Program-made: the position numbers and the translations under genes
Shown: in pieces, positions 26,251-34,994 of the stretch
How the letters are laid out: the number at the start of each line of letters is the position of its first letter
Position numbering within the stretch: the first letter of the stretch is position 1
Assembly (NCBI RefSeq): GCF_018835585.1
Contig: NZ_JAHGVE010000018.1
Span: forward strand, 1 to 64,000
DNA from: Pelorhabdus rhamnosifermentans
Lineage (GTDB): Bacteria; Bacillota; Negativicutes; UMGS1260
Direction of reading: 5' to 3'
Length of the DNA: 64,000 bases
Notes under the pieces: model-generated
Seen by the model: only the letters and a program-made list of their open reading frames with translations
The model's database searches: none
What the model was told of the DNA's origin: nothing

Positions 26251-26880
26251 ATGGTTTATCGACATGAACGGGAAGCGGCAGAAGACATGCGTACGAAGCG
26301 TGAGCAAATTTTGGATGCAGCGTATGTTATATTTTCCCAAAAAGGTTATCATCGGGCTACGATTGATGAGATTATTGACTTGGCTGCGACAGGCAAAGGT
26401 ACGGTGTACAATTATTTTCATAATAAAGAAGAGCTCTTTTACATCCTTGTGAAAGAACGAAGCGATCCCTTTGAATTGGCTATTCAGGATGTTGTGGAAA
26501 GTTTACAGCCGCCAATGCAAAAAATTCAATTGCTTATTCGCATGTATTTGCAGTTTTATGTTACAAATGCTGACTTATGGCGCGTGTTGATGCATGAAAT
26601 GCGTGGCTTTTCCGGTAGTAGTGGTTTAACGGAAAAACAACGTGATAAGTATCGCAGTGCTTTTCATGCTACCATTGCGTTGTTAGAAGAAGTCATCCGT
26701 GAAGGCATAGAACAGCAAGTGATTCGTCCGTGTAATGCCAATCAGGCTGCTTACGGACTTTTTAGTGTCATTATGATGATGGTCTTTCAAAAATTTGCCG
26801 GTACGACACCGGAAAGTTTTGAAAAATCGGCCATACAAATAGCGGATATTTTTTTTCACGGTGTGGCTTGGCGAGAATAA
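26251..26880 (+). CDS. TetR/AcrR-family transcriptional regulator
   Basis: 209 residues; GGAGG lies 5 bp before ATG. The N-terminal DNA-binding domain is clear: RTKREQILDAAYVIFSQKGYHRATIDEIIDLAATGKGTVYNYFHNKEELF. The C-terminal ligand domain is helical and carries FYVTNADLWRVLMHEMRGF, a pattern seen in regulators of lipid or efflux genes. The ligand is unknown. A strong hairpin follows the stop, so it is monocistronic; the neighbouring met operon converges on it. Confidence 0.88.
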   Translation: MVYRHEREAAEDMRTKREQILDAAYVIFSQKGYHRATIDEIIDLAATGKGTVYNYFHNKEELFYILVKERSDPFELAIQDVVESLQPPMQKIQLLIRMYLQFYVTNADLWRVLMHEMRGFSGSSGLTEKQRDKYRSAFHATIALLEEVIREGIEQQVIRPCNANQAAYGLFSVIMMMVFQKFAGTTPESFEKSAIQIADIFFHGVAWRE

Positions 26881-26885
26881 GAAAC

Positions 26886-26912
26886 AGGACCCGTTCGTTA
26901 TGAACGGGTCCT
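26886..26912 (+). terminator. Shared terminator between tetR-type gene and metQ
   Basis: A perfect 11-bp stem AGGACCCGTTC/GAACGGGTCCT around gttat between convergent genes. T-rich sequence follows on the plus strand. It can serve both directions. Confidence 0.75.
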
Positions 26913-26921
26913 ATCTTTATA

Positions 26922-27737
26922 TTACCAGCCGGCAATGACGGAGCCTTTGAAGTGTTCTTGAATAAAGGCTTTTATTTGATCAGAGTGATAAATTTCAACA
27001 AGTTTTAAATAAGCCGGATTGTCTTTATCTTGGCCACGGGCAGCAATGATATTGGCATAAGGTGATTCACCGCTTTCTAAAGCAATCGAATCTTTTACAG
27101 GGTTTAAACCAGCTGTAAGGGCGTAATTGGTGTTAATGGCAGCGGCATCAATGTCATCAAGTGAACGAGGAATTTGAGCGGCATCCAGTTCTTTTATGTT
27201 CAAATGTTTTGGATTTTCAGCAATATCGTCGGCAGAGGCTGTGAGACCCGCACCTTCTTTTAATTTCAACAGTCCTTTTTGCTGTAACAGTAAAAGTGCG
27301 CGCCCCCCGTTTGTTGGGTCGTTTGGAATGGCGATGGTTCCGCCATCAGCCACTTGATTTAAGTCTTTTACTTTCTTCGAGTAAATTCCCATGGGGAAAA
27401 TAACGCCTTTGCCAATGGATACAATATCAAAACCACGGTCTTTGACAATATTTTTTAGGTAGGGTTCATGTTGAAAACTGTTGAGATCAATATCCCCTTG
27501 ATTGAGGGCGACATTGGGTTGAATATAATCGTTAAATTCAACGACTTCGATTTTGAGTCCCTGCTTTTCAGCCAACTTTTTCACTTCATCCATAATTTCG
27601 GCATGGGGACCAGCAGTGACGCCGACTTTAATGACTTTATTTTCCGGGGCAGTGCTTTGACTGCCGCAGCCTGCGAGCAAGGTCAAAGAGAAGACCACAA
27701 GCAGGCTGGTAGTTAAGAATTGAATCAGCTTTTTCAT
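26922..27737 (-). CDS. metQ: Methionine ABC transporter, substrate-binding lipoprotein
   Basis: 271 residues of the NlpA/MetQ family. The signal peptide ends in the lipobox LAGC, giving a lipid-anchored protein. Family blocks are KVGVTAGPHAEIMDEVK, FNDYIQPNVALNQGDIDLNSFQHEPYL, and IAIPNDPTNGGRALLLLQ. GGAGG lies 7 bp before the ATG. It binds D/L-methionine outside the membrane and hands it to MetI. It is the third gene of metNIQ, under the SAM-I riboswitch. Confidence 0.95.
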   Translation of the reverse strand: MKKLIQFLTTSLLVVFSLTLLAGCGSQSTAPENKVIKVGVTAGPHAEIMDEVKKLAEKQGLKIEVVEFNDYIQPNVALNQGDIDLNSFQHEPYLKNIVKDRGFDIVSIGKGVIFPMGIYSKKVKDLNQVADGGTIAIPNDPTNGGRALLLLQQKGLLKLKEGAGLTASADDIAENPKHLNIKELDAAQIPRSLDDIDAAAINTNYALTAGLNPVKDSIALESGESPYANIIAARGQDKDNPAYLKLVEIYHSDQIKAFIQEHFKGSVIAGW

Positions 27738-27755
27738 GTGAATTCCTCCAATAAA

Positions 27756-28409
27756 TTAGCGTTTATTTAAGCGATGCGCAACATAATCGCCTAGGCCCTG
27801 TACAACTTGAACCATAATAATGAGAATAATCACTGTCATGAGCATAATATCGCCGCGAAACCGCTGATAGCCGTAGCGAATGGCAAGGTCGCCCAGACCG
27901 CCGCCGCCGATGGCACCTGCCATGGCAGAATAACCAATGAGATTAATGACTGTAATGGTCAGTCCCAGCGCAATACCCGACATGGCTTCAGGAATTAATA
28001 CTTTCCAAATAATTTGAAGCGGTGAGGCACCGAGTGACTGAGCGGCTTCAATGAGTCCGTGATCCACTTCTTTTAAGGCGGATTCGATAATACGACCGAC
28101 AAAAGGAATGGCGGCAATGCTTAGCGGAACCATAGCAGCACTTGTGCCAATCGAGGTACCGGCAATGATTCGTGTGAGAGGAATAATGGCCACCATTAAA
28201 ATGATAAATGGCACGGAACGTGTGGCATTGACAATGATGGCTAAAAATTTATTTAAGGCCGGCTTTTCAAGAATATGTCCTTTACTTGTTGTTACAAGTG
28301 TGACACCAAGGGGGATACCGATGAACGTAGCAATAAGTGCAGAAATCGTTACCATATAGATCGTTTGACCTAAGGCGGTTGTAAGTAAATTAACAATTTC
28401 TTGCGACAT
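27756..28409 (-). CDS. metI: Methionine ABC transporter permease
   Basis: 217 residues with five membrane segments; the start is set at MSQEIVNLL (28409), where GAGGTG lies 7 bp upstream. The permease signature is EAAQSLGASPLQIIWKVLIPEA, the coupling helix for MetN. It ends in the usual DYVAHRLNKR. It overlaps the end of metN by 20 bp, indicating translational coupling. It forms the membrane channel of the methionine importer. Confidence 0.94.
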   Translation of the reverse strand: MSQEIVNLLTTALGQTIYMVTISALIATFIGIPLGVTLVTTSKGHILEKPALNKFLAIIVNATRSVPFIILMVAIIPLTRIIAGTSIGTSAAMVPLSIAAIPFVGRIIESALKEVDHGLIEAAQSLGASPLQIIWKVLIPEAMSGIALGLTITVINLIGYSAMAGAIGGGGLGDLAIRYGYQRFRGDIMLMTVIILIIMVQVVQGLGDYVAHRLNKR

Positions 28410-29436
28410 AACCAATCACCTCAATTCTTAAATCTTTGGCTTGTAAGAAGGTAAATGCTGCTTGAATTTTGGGCTGCTCGCCTGATAGCTCTAGAACAAG
28501 TGTACCATAGGGGGTACCATTAATATGATCAATGTTACCATAGAGGATGTTCGCTTCAACATTAAACTGACGAATGAGACTTGCAATGACGGGTTCATCT
28601 GCTGAGGTACCGAAAAAGGTTAATTTAATCAGCAAATTGTTGCTTGCTGTGGCGTCTTTGGTGATGACGCGATTACCAAGGAGTTCTTCGATATTATTTT
28701 TAGCCAGCGTATTAATGAAGTCTTGTGTTGTTGCTGATTGGGGGGTTGTGAAAATATCGAGTACAGGTCCTTCTTCAACAATCCGTCCATCTTCAATTAC
28801 AGCGACTTTGTTGCAAATTTCTTTAATGACTTGCATTTCATGCGTTATGAGTACAATGGTTAACTGAAATTTTTTATTAATGTCCTTGAGTAAATTCAAA
28901 ATGGAATGGGTTGTCTGAGGATCAAGGGCGGATGTGGCCTCATCACACAACAATACTTTGGGATGACTGGCTAAGGCCCGGGCGATACCCACGCGCTGTT
29001 TTTGTCCACCACTGAGCTGAGCAGGATAGTGATTCTGTTTGTCAGATAGTTCCACGAGTTCCAGAAGAGGTTGGATTTCCGCTTGAATTTCGGCTTTGCT
29101 TTTGCCAGCCAGTTCTAAGGGGAAGGCCACATTGTCAAAAACTGTTCGCGACGATAGCAAATTAAAGTGCTGGAAAATCATACTGATTTTTTTACGTGCT
29201 TCTCTGAGATCTTTTTCTTTTAAGTTCGACAGTGCTTGACCGTCAACGGTAACGGTTCCTGTTGTGGGCCGTTCAAGCATATTAATGCAGCGAATGAGCG
29301 TACTTTTGCCTGCACCACTTTTGCCGATAATACCAAAAATATCTCCTTTGGCCACATGAAGATTAATATCGGTTAAGGCCGGGACAGGGCCAGATGAGCC
29401 TTGATAAGTTTTTGAGATTTGCTGTAAAGTAATCAA
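28390..29436 (-). CDS. metN: Methionine ABC transporter ATP-binding protein
   Basis: 348 residues from TTG 29436, chosen because AAGGAGG lies 8 bp upstream; the longer frame reads into the terminator. Walker A is GKSGAGKSTL, the ABC signature LSGGQKQRVGIARAL, Walker B VLLCDEATSALD, and the H-loop ITHEM. The C-terminal ~80 residues form a NIL domain (LTFFGTSADEPVIASLIRQF), which senses methionine and blocks transport when the pool is full. First gene of the operon. Confidence 0.95.
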   Translation of the reverse strand: MITLQQISKTYQGSSGPVPALTDINLHVAKGDIFGIIGKSGAGKSTLIRCINMLERPTTGTVTVDGQALSNLKEKDLREARKKISMIFQHFNLLSSRTVFDNVAFPLELAGKSKAEIQAEIQPLLELVELSDKQNHYPAQLSGGQKQRVGIARALASHPKVLLCDEATSALDPQTTHSILNLLKDINKKFQLTIVLITHEMQVIKEICNKVAVIEDGRIVEEGPVLDIFTTPQSATTQDFINTLAKNNIEELLGNRVITKDATASNNLLIKLTFFGTSADEPVIASLIRQFNVEANILYGNIDHINGTPYGTLVLELSGEQPKIQAAFTFLQAKDLRIEVIGYVARNC

Positions 29437-29452
29437 AGTATCTTTCCTCCTT

Positions 29453-29492
29453 AATAAAAATAGAAAACCTCTTCCACATACAGAGGAAGAGG
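29453..29492 (-). terminator. Riboswitch-controlled intrinsic terminator
   Basis: On the minus strand CCTCTTCC pairs with GGAAGAGG around a 9-base loop and is followed by TTTTCTATTTTT. It lies between the SAM-I aptamer and metN, so it is the OFF-state terminator. Confidence 0.88.
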
Positions 29493-29510
29493 TCAAGTTG
29501 AAACCTTGTT

Positions 29511-29616
29511 CTTCATCTGCCAGGATTTTTCTCCTGTCGGAATTGGCACCGTTCGTTTACACGATGGTTGCCGTAGCTTCATTGGGCCAGTCCCTCAGCC
29601 AACTCTTGATGAAAGG
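29511..29616 (-). promoter_or_regulatory. SAM-I (S-box) riboswitch upstream of metNIQ
   Basis: On the minus strand the leader reads TTCATCAAGAGTTGGCTGAGG, then GACTGGCCC, ATGAAGCTACGGCAACC and GGTGCCAATTCC, the conserved SAM-I core in correct order. P1 closes TTCATC with GATGAA. It should bind S-adenosylmethionine and allow the downstream terminator to form when methionine is plentiful. Confidence 0.94.
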
Positions 29617-29800
29617 ATGTGAAGTTGTTAAGAAATATGATAGCAAAGAGTAAAAATCCTGTCAAGAAAAATTTTATTCAAGTAGTTTTGTTAAATTATT
29701 AATTTTATTAATTAAAGTGGGAAAGAATGAAAGCAATAAGAAGGAAGTTGATTCCTTTATAGCGAAATGATTTAAAAAAGCGAAAGAACGGAGGGATTCT

Positions 29801-30118
29801 ATGTCAATCAATCCAAAATTACAAGACCCTCACACCGATCAATTATTTCGGGCTGTGTTGGCTATTGAAAATTTAGAAGAATGCTATCAGTTTTTTGAAG
29901 ATATTTGTACCATTAGTGAACTAAAGGCCATGGCGCAGCGCTTGGAAGTGGCCAGAATGCTTAAAAATGGTACCATTTATGATGATATTGTGACTGAGAC
30001 GGGGGCGAGTACAGCCACAATCAGCCGCGTAAAACGCTGCCTTTATTATGGGGCTGATGGTTACAAGATGATTTTGCCGAGGTTGGAAACAACAAAGAAA
30101 GAGGAGAAGCCTGAATGA
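29801..30118 (+). CDS. yerC: YerC/YecD family TrpR-related protein
   Basis: 105 residues, GGAGGG 5 bp before ATG. The C-terminal half is a TrpR-like helix-turn-helix: LKAMAQRLEVARMLKNGTIYDDIVTETGASTATISRVKRCL. YerC proteins often head histidine-biosynthesis operons in Firmicutes and probably act as the repressor. Here its stop codon overlaps the hisZ start (ATGA), so the two are translationally coupled. No ligand-binding domain is visible beyond the TrpR fold. Confidence 0.9.
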   Translation: MSINPKLQDPHTDQLFRAVLAIENLEECYQFFEDICTISELKAMAQRLEVARMLKNGTIYDDIVTETGASTATISRVKRCLYYGADGYKMILPRLETTKKEEKPE

Positions 30119-31305
30119 AAAACAACCAATTTTTGCCGCAAATAGCTTATGGAACACGTGATTTCTTGCCACAGGAAGCGAAACGAAAAAGAGTGATTGA
30201 AAATCGTTTGGCTAATCTTTTCGCTGCCTGGGATTACGATGAAGTCATTACCCCGACTTTTGAATATTTGGAAACGGTCGCAGTGGCATCTGAAAGCACG
30301 GGTTATGCACAAAATATGTTTAAATTTTTTGACCAGACCAATCGGCTCCTCGTATTGCGTCCTGAGATGACGACACCGATTGCGCGTGTGGCGTCAACTC
30401 GTCTTCATGAAGTAGACCGTCCACTTCGCTTGTCTTATTTGGCCAGTGTTTTTCGCCAAGAGGAATACCAGGCAGGCAGGCAGTGTGAATTTCATCAGGC
30501 AGGTGTCGAACTTATGGGGGTTCCCGGCCCGGCAGCTGATGCAGAAGTCATTGCTTTGGCAGTAGAAACTATGGCCGCTTGCGGGTTGAAAGATTTTCAA
30601 ATTAGTTTAGGACATATGCAGTTTATTAGCGGGCTCATGGAAGAAAGTCACTTATCAGTCATTGAGCGCCAGCAAATCAAACAGCTTCTGATGGCGCGGG
30701 ATTTGGTGGCGCTAAAAGAGGCTGTGGCAGCCTCGGGCCTGTCGTCTGAAGCCCAACAGGTATTATTAGAACTGCCACTGCTGCATGGTAAGGAAGAACT
30801 GCTTGTAGCGGCCCGGAAGTTTGCTCAGCATGATGTTTCGCGGCAGGCTTTGGATGATCTTGCCCAGGTTTTTGAACTATTGAAAAATTATGGCGTGGCT
30901 GATCATGTGGAATTTGATCTTGGCATGATTCGCGATTTTGATTATTATACAGGAATTGTATTTGAAGGCTATACGCCGGGACTTGGGTTTCCTGTTTGCG
31001 GTGGTGGTCGTTATGATCAATTATTGGCTTCTTTTGGTGCCGATTCTCCTGCTACAGGTTTTGCCTTAGGAATGGAACGCATATTATTGGCTTTAGAACG
31101 GCAGCATATTGAACTGCCTATTGTTGAAAAAAGTCTCTATGTAGCTTGGACGGAAAATAAAGCTCAGGAGGCGATTCAAACGGCTACTGAGCTTCGAAAA
31201 AAGGGTGCGCGCGTGGCTTTGGCTTTTTTGCCGCAAAGTCGACAAGAAGCAGCAGAATTTGTTCGTGACAAAGGGTATGAAGAACTGATTTATTGTGGAG
31301 ACTAA
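30115..31305 (+). CDS. hisZ: ATP phosphoribosyltransferase regulatory subunit
   Basis: 396 residues related to class II histidyl-tRNA synthetase but without tRNA-charging function. Motif 2-like LRPEMTTPIARV, YLASVFRQEEYQAGRQCEFHQAG and motif 3-like GFALGMERIL are visible, as is VEFDLGMIRDFDYYTGIVFEGY. HisZ partners the short-form HisG, which is also encoded here, to make the histidine-regulated first enzyme of the pathway. Starts within the yerC stop. The match of HisZ with a short HisG is as expected for this type of operon. Confidence 0.93.
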   Translation: MKNNQFLPQIAYGTRDFLPQEAKRKRVIENRLANLFAAWDYDEVITPTFEYLETVAVASESTGYAQNMFKFFDQTNRLLVLRPEMTTPIARVASTRLHEVDRPLRLSYLASVFRQEEYQAGRQCEFHQAGVELMGVPGPAADAEVIALAVETMAACGLKDFQISLGHMQFISGLMEESHLSVIERQQIKQLLMARDLVALKEAVAASGLSSEAQQVLLELPLLHGKEELLVAARKFAQHDVSRQALDDLAQVFELLKNYGVADHVEFDLGMIRDFDYYTGIVFEGYTPGLGFPVCGGGRYDQLLASFGADSPATGFALGMERILLALERQHIELPIVEKSLYVAWTENKAQEAIQTATELRKKGARVALAFLPQSRQEAAEFVRDKGYEELIYCGD

Positions 31306-31308
31306 GCG

Positions 31309-31848
31309 ATGTTTAAACGAGTAAAACAATTTTTGCGCGCCCTAACAGCCAAAATAGACCAAGCTGACGAAGACTTTCTGAGTCACTATTTAACAACAAC
31401 TGAACAGGCGTTATTTCAACAAATGACCTTGCCTGATAGGCGTCATTCTTTGAATGTTGCCTATTGTGCACAGCAACTAATGAAGCCGATGATGCACAGT
31501 AAACAGAGGTTACTGGTGCGTTCGGCTTTGCTTCATGACATAGGGCGTGCCGAAAAGAATTTAAGCACAGCCATGAAGGTCATGGCTGTGCTTTTTTCAG
31601 CGGCTTTTCCGAACTTTTCGCGTCGTTGGTCCGAAACAAAAGGAACAAAGTATATAAAATATGACCTAGCAAATTTTCGCCAGGTCTTGTTTGTTTATTA
31701 TCATCATGGTGAAATGGGTGCTTGCCGTTTACAAAAATTGGGCGCGGAGCCGGAAATTATTGAACTTGTTGCCAAGCATCATGATCTTCCAGCTGCCGAT
31801 GATTCACCTGAACTCGTTATTTTACGTCAGGCTGATCAAATGAATTAA
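31309..31848 (+). CDS. HD-domain hydrolase-like protein
   Basis: 179 residues, 3 bp after hisZ. HD features: RRHSLNVAYCAQQL, then ALLHDIGRAEKN (the HD pair), and a later KHHDLPAADDSPELVILRQADQMN with the distal aspartate. Such small HD proteins hydrolyse phosphate esters or nucleotides, but the substrate here is unknown. An insert (KVMAVLFSAAFPNFSRR) lies in the middle. Its last 4 bases overlap the tail of the opposing dehydrogenase gene. Carried with hisZ in the operon, perhaps only by position. Confidence 0.75.
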   Translation: MFKRVKQFLRALTAKIDQADEDFLSHYLTTTEQALFQQMTLPDRRHSLNVAYCAQQLMKPMMHSKQRLLVRSALLHDIGRAEKNLSTAMKVMAVLFSAAFPNFSRRWSETKGTKYIKYDLANFRQVLFVYYHHGEMGACRLQKLGAEPEIIELVAKHHDLPAADDSPELVILRQADQMN

Positions 31849-32786
31849 TAGCCTTTGTATTTATCAATCACATTGTGCATATCTGTTTTTTCTATAAAGC
31901 GTGATAGATTGTCAGCAAATAGCTTCATGGCTCGATCCATATAATAAGGCGACATGGCTGCACTATGGGGTGTAATAATGACATTGGGCATTTCCCATAA
32001 GGGGCTTGTTTTTGGCAAAGGTTCATTCATAAATACATCCAGTCCGGCTCCCTGAATTTCTTCTGCTTGTAAGGCGGCAATGAGGTCTGCTTCTACTACA
32101 ACATCCCCTCGGGCGATATTGATGAAGTAGGCCGTTTTTTTCATGGCAGTAAAGTGCTGCCGTTGAATATAGTTATGTGTTTCTGGCGTGAGCGGCAAAG
32201 CGACGACAACGACATCGGAGATGGCAAGCATGTCATCTAATTCAGCTGGATTATAGAGACGGTCAATAAAAATTTCTGCTGTCACTTCTCGTTTGGTTGC
32301 TACGACATTCATGCCAAAGGCTTTGGCTTTCTTGGCAACCTCCCGGCCAATACTTCCTAAACCGATAATGGCTAAGGTTTTTTCATACAGTTCATCTGTG
32401 TAAACACGTTTCCATACTTTGGCTTGCTGATTTTTAGCACATAAGTGCAGGCCACGCGTAAAGGAAAGAAGCAAGGCAAAGACATGCTCGGATACGGGAA
32501 TTCCGTGAATGCCTTTCGAATTCGTTAAGATAATATGTTGATCAATGAGCGGGGCGATATTTAAGTTTTCCACGCCGGCACTTAAGGCATGAATCCATTT
32601 TAATTGTTTGGCCTTGGCAAAGAGATTTTCAATATGAGTAGACCCCCAGGCAACGAGAATATCTGTATCAGCAATATGTTGCTCAGCTTCTTTAAGTGTA
32701 CAACTGACAATTTCGCTTGCAGGATCAACTCGTAACAGCTGATCCATATGGCGTGAGGATAGCTGATTGAGGACAAGAATTTTCAA
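31845..32786 (-). CDS. D-2-hydroxyacid dehydrogenase
   Basis: 313 residues; TTG start with GGGAGG 8 bp upstream. NAD-binding GLGSIGREVAKKAKAFGM, INIARGDVVVEADLIAAL, GLDVFMNEPLP and TPHSAAMSPYY correspond to the family's Rossmann loop, catalytic Arg, Glu and His. Members reduce 2-oxoacids to D-hydroxyacids, often with broad specificity (glyoxylate/hydroxypyruvate or branched 2-oxoacids). It is transcribed against the his genes and separates hisZ from hisG. It differs from the dehydrogenase at 17340. Confidence 0.85.
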   Translation of the reverse strand: MKILVLNQLSSRHMDQLLRVDPASEIVSCTLKEAEQHIADTDILVAWGSTHIENLFAKAKQLKWIHALSAGVENLNIAPLIDQHIILTNSKGIHGIPVSEHVFALLLSFTRGLHLCAKNQQAKVWKRVYTDELYEKTLAIIGLGSIGREVAKKAKAFGMNVVATKREVTAEIFIDRLYNPAELDDMLAISDVVVVALPLTPETHNYIQRQHFTAMKKTAYFINIARGDVVVEADLIAALQAEEIQGAGLDVFMNEPLPKTSPLWEMPNVIITPHSAAMSPYYMDRAMKLFADNLSRFIEKTDMHNVIDKYKGY

Positions 32787-32888
32787 GATGAGAACCTCCC
32801 TTTCAGGCTTCAGTTTGATCTATCTCAGATACTTCTACATAACAAGGTAAAAATCCTATGGAAATCATTTAAATAACTCTGCTTTTTA

Positions 32889-32917
32889 TTGACGATCTTA
32901 GAAAATGATGTTATCAT
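32889..32917 (+). promoter_or_regulatory. Sigma-70-type promoter for the hisG operon
   Basis: TTGACG, 17-bp spacer, TATCAT, lying about 70 bp before the hisG start in a clean intergenic gap. No attenuator or T-box is visible between it and hisG. Confidence 0.65.
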
Positions 32918-32985
32918 ATTATTAATCTAATGCTTTAAAGAGATAAAGGATTGGCTATTTTACTTAAGAAATTATAGGAGGATTT

Positions 32986-33660
32986 ATGACTTCCAGTGAT
33001 ATGGATTATTTAACAATTGCCTTACCCAAAGGTAAACTCTTTGATCACTCTGTACGGCGCTTAGCGGCGCTTGGCTACAGTGCTAAGGGACTTAGCGAAG
33101 ATTCCCGAAAATTAGTGATTGCTAATGAAGAAAAAAAATTACGATTTATTATTACGAAGACAGCTGATTTGCCAACTTATGTAGAATACGGAGCGGCGGA
33201 TATTGGTATTATCGGTAAAGATGTACTACTTGAAGAAAATCGCGATGTTTATGAACTGCTTGACTTAAAATTTGGCTTGTGCCGGTTAATGGCGGCTGTG
33301 CCTGAGCAATTTTTAAAGCCCAAGCTGAGTGATTATGCTCATATGCGTGTGGCAACCAAGTATCCTCATGTAGCGGAACGTTTTTTTCATGATATGGGGA
33401 TTCAAATGGAATTTATTAAACTCAATGGCTCTATCGAACTGGCACCTATGGTTGGTCTTGCTGAGCTTATTGTGGATATTGTTGAAACAGGTCGTACGCT
33501 CAAAGAAAACAGGTTGATTGAGGTGGCGCAAATTGCTCCGGCTACAGCTCGGTTTATTGCTAATCGCGTGAGTTTTAAAATGAAATTTAATCGCATTCAT
33601 CAATTAGTCGAAGATTTGAAGGTCTTGACAGAAAGTGAGGAATTGAAATGCTCAAAATAA
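32986..33660 (+). CDS. hisG: ATP phosphoribosyltransferase, short form
   Basis: 224 residues, the short HisG type lacking the regulatory ACT-like C-terminal domain, hence its need for HisZ. Landmarks are LTIALPKGKLFDHSV, ADIGIIGKDVL, RVATKYPHVAERFF, and the PRPP-binding VDIVETGRTLKENRL. AGGAGG lies 4 bp before the ATG. It joins ATP and PRPP in the first step of histidine synthesis. The last 13 bp overlap hisD. Confidence 0.96.
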   Translation: MTSSDMDYLTIALPKGKLFDHSVRRLAALGYSAKGLSEDSRKLVIANEEKKLRFIITKTADLPTYVEYGAADIGIIGKDVLLEENRDVYELLDLKFGLCRLMAAVPEQFLKPKLSDYAHMRVATKYPHVAERFFHDMGIQMEFIKLNGSIELAPMVGLAELIVDIVETGRTLKENRLIEVAQIAPATARFIANRVSFKMKFNRIHQLVEDLKVLTESEELKCSK

Positions 33661-34991
33661 CGGATGTCAAGCAGTTTAGTGATGAAGAATTAAAACAGCT
33701 CATGACGAAGCCAAGTTTTGATCAGGTTGTACTTGGCGAAAAGGCTCAGGCAAGTATTCGGCGAAATTTTGGTCGTGATTTAACGGCGCTGCAGGTTGTG
33801 GATCAAATTGTTACGGCTGTCCGGCGTGATGGTGATGGCGCCCTGTTTCATTATACGCAGCTCATTGATGGAGTGACCATTACGAAAGAAACTTTTGAAG
33901 TATCTTCTGATGAGATGGACGAGGCTTTAGATAAGGCTGATAAAGCGGTTCTTGCTTCTATTGACAAGGCTGTACAAAATGTACGCGCTTTTCATGCTGA
34001 ACAGCTGCCAAAGTCATGGATTACTTATCGTGAGCAAGGCAGTATATTAGGACAAAATGTTCGGCCTCTCGACTGTGTGGGTATCTATGTACCCGGTGGG
34101 ACGGCATCTTATCCTTCCTCAGTCATTATGAATGCCGTGCCGGCTTCGGTGGCGGGTGTGAAGGAAATCATTATGACTGTGCCGCCAACAAAAGATGGCA
34201 AGGTTAATCCTTATGTTTTAGCAGCAGCCAAGGCAGCGGGTGTCAGCCGGATTTTCAAAATAGGTGGTGCTCAGGCGATTGCTGGTTTGGCTTTTGGAAC
34301 AAAGTTACTGCCACGGGTGGATAAAATTACCGGTCCTGGCAACATTTTTGTTACGTTAGCTAAAAAAGCCGTTTATGGGTACTGTGATATTGATATGCTG
34401 GCAGGTCCGAGTGAGATACTTATTATTGCTGATCAAACAGCGAAGCCTGCCTATGTTGCTGCCGATTTACTTAGTCAGGCTGAACATGATCCTTTGGCTT
34501 CTAGTATTTTAATCACCGATTCGAGAAAATTAGCTGAAGACGTTTGTAAGGAAGTGACTATGCAATTAAGTAAGCTTTCCAGGCAAGAAATTGCACAAGC
34601 CGCGCTACAGAAAAACGGTAAAATCATTCTTGTCGGCCAATTGAAGGACGCTATCAAAATTGCTAATTTTGCAGCTCCGGAGCACTTGGAAATTTTGACT
34701 GCCCAGCCTTTTGAACTGTTGCCGTTTATTCGTCATGCCGGAGCAATTTTTCTTGGACCTTATTCGCCTGAACCTCTTGGCGACTATTTAGCTGGACCTA
34801 ACCATATTTTGCCGACTGGCGGTACGGCACGATTTTATTCGGTGCTTAATGTTGATTCATTCATGAAAAAAACGAGTCTTATTGCTTATACGAAGCAGGG
34901 GTTGCGCTCTGTCAGTTCCGATGTCATTTGTCTGGCAACAGCTGAGGGCCTTGGGGCTCATGCCAATGCGATTCGTTTGAGGGAGGAGTAA
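33648..34991 (+). CDS. hisD: Histidinol dehydrogenase
   Basis: 447 residues, slightly longer than the ~430 typical. Signature blocks are CVGIYVPGGTASYPSSVIMNAVPA, GGAQAIAGLAFGT, KITGPGNIFVTLAKK, DMLAGPSEILIIAD and SQAEHDP, with the zinc and catalytic residues in GAIFLGPYSPEPLGDYLAGPNH. It oxidises histidinol to histidine with two NAD+. Overlaps hisG by 13 bp, so it is translationally coupled. Confidence 0.96.
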   Translation: MLKITDVKQFSDEELKQLMTKPSFDQVVLGEKAQASIRRNFGRDLTALQVVDQIVTAVRRDGDGALFHYTQLIDGVTITKETFEVSSDEMDEALDKADKAVLASIDKAVQNVRAFHAEQLPKSWITYREQGSILGQNVRPLDCVGIYVPGGTASYPSSVIMNAVPASVAGVKEIIMTVPPTKDGKVNPYVLAAAKAAGVSRIFKIGGAQAIAGLAFGTKLLPRVDKITGPGNIFVTLAKKAVYGYCDIDMLAGPSEILIIADQTAKPAYVAADLLSQAEHDPLASSILITDSRKLAEDVCKEVTMQLSKLSRQEIAQAALQKNGKIILVGQLKDAIKIANFAAPEHLEILTAQPFELLPFIRHAGAIFLGPYSPEPLGDYLAGPNHILPTGGTARFYSVLNVDSFMKKTSLIAYTKQGLRSVSSDVICLATAEGLGAHANAIRLREE

Positions 34992-34994
34992 CTT

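Noticed and set aside
29640-29800. T-box or attenuator before yerC-hisZ
   Set aside because: The sequence is AT-rich with no T-box motif or clear hairpin-terminator pair.
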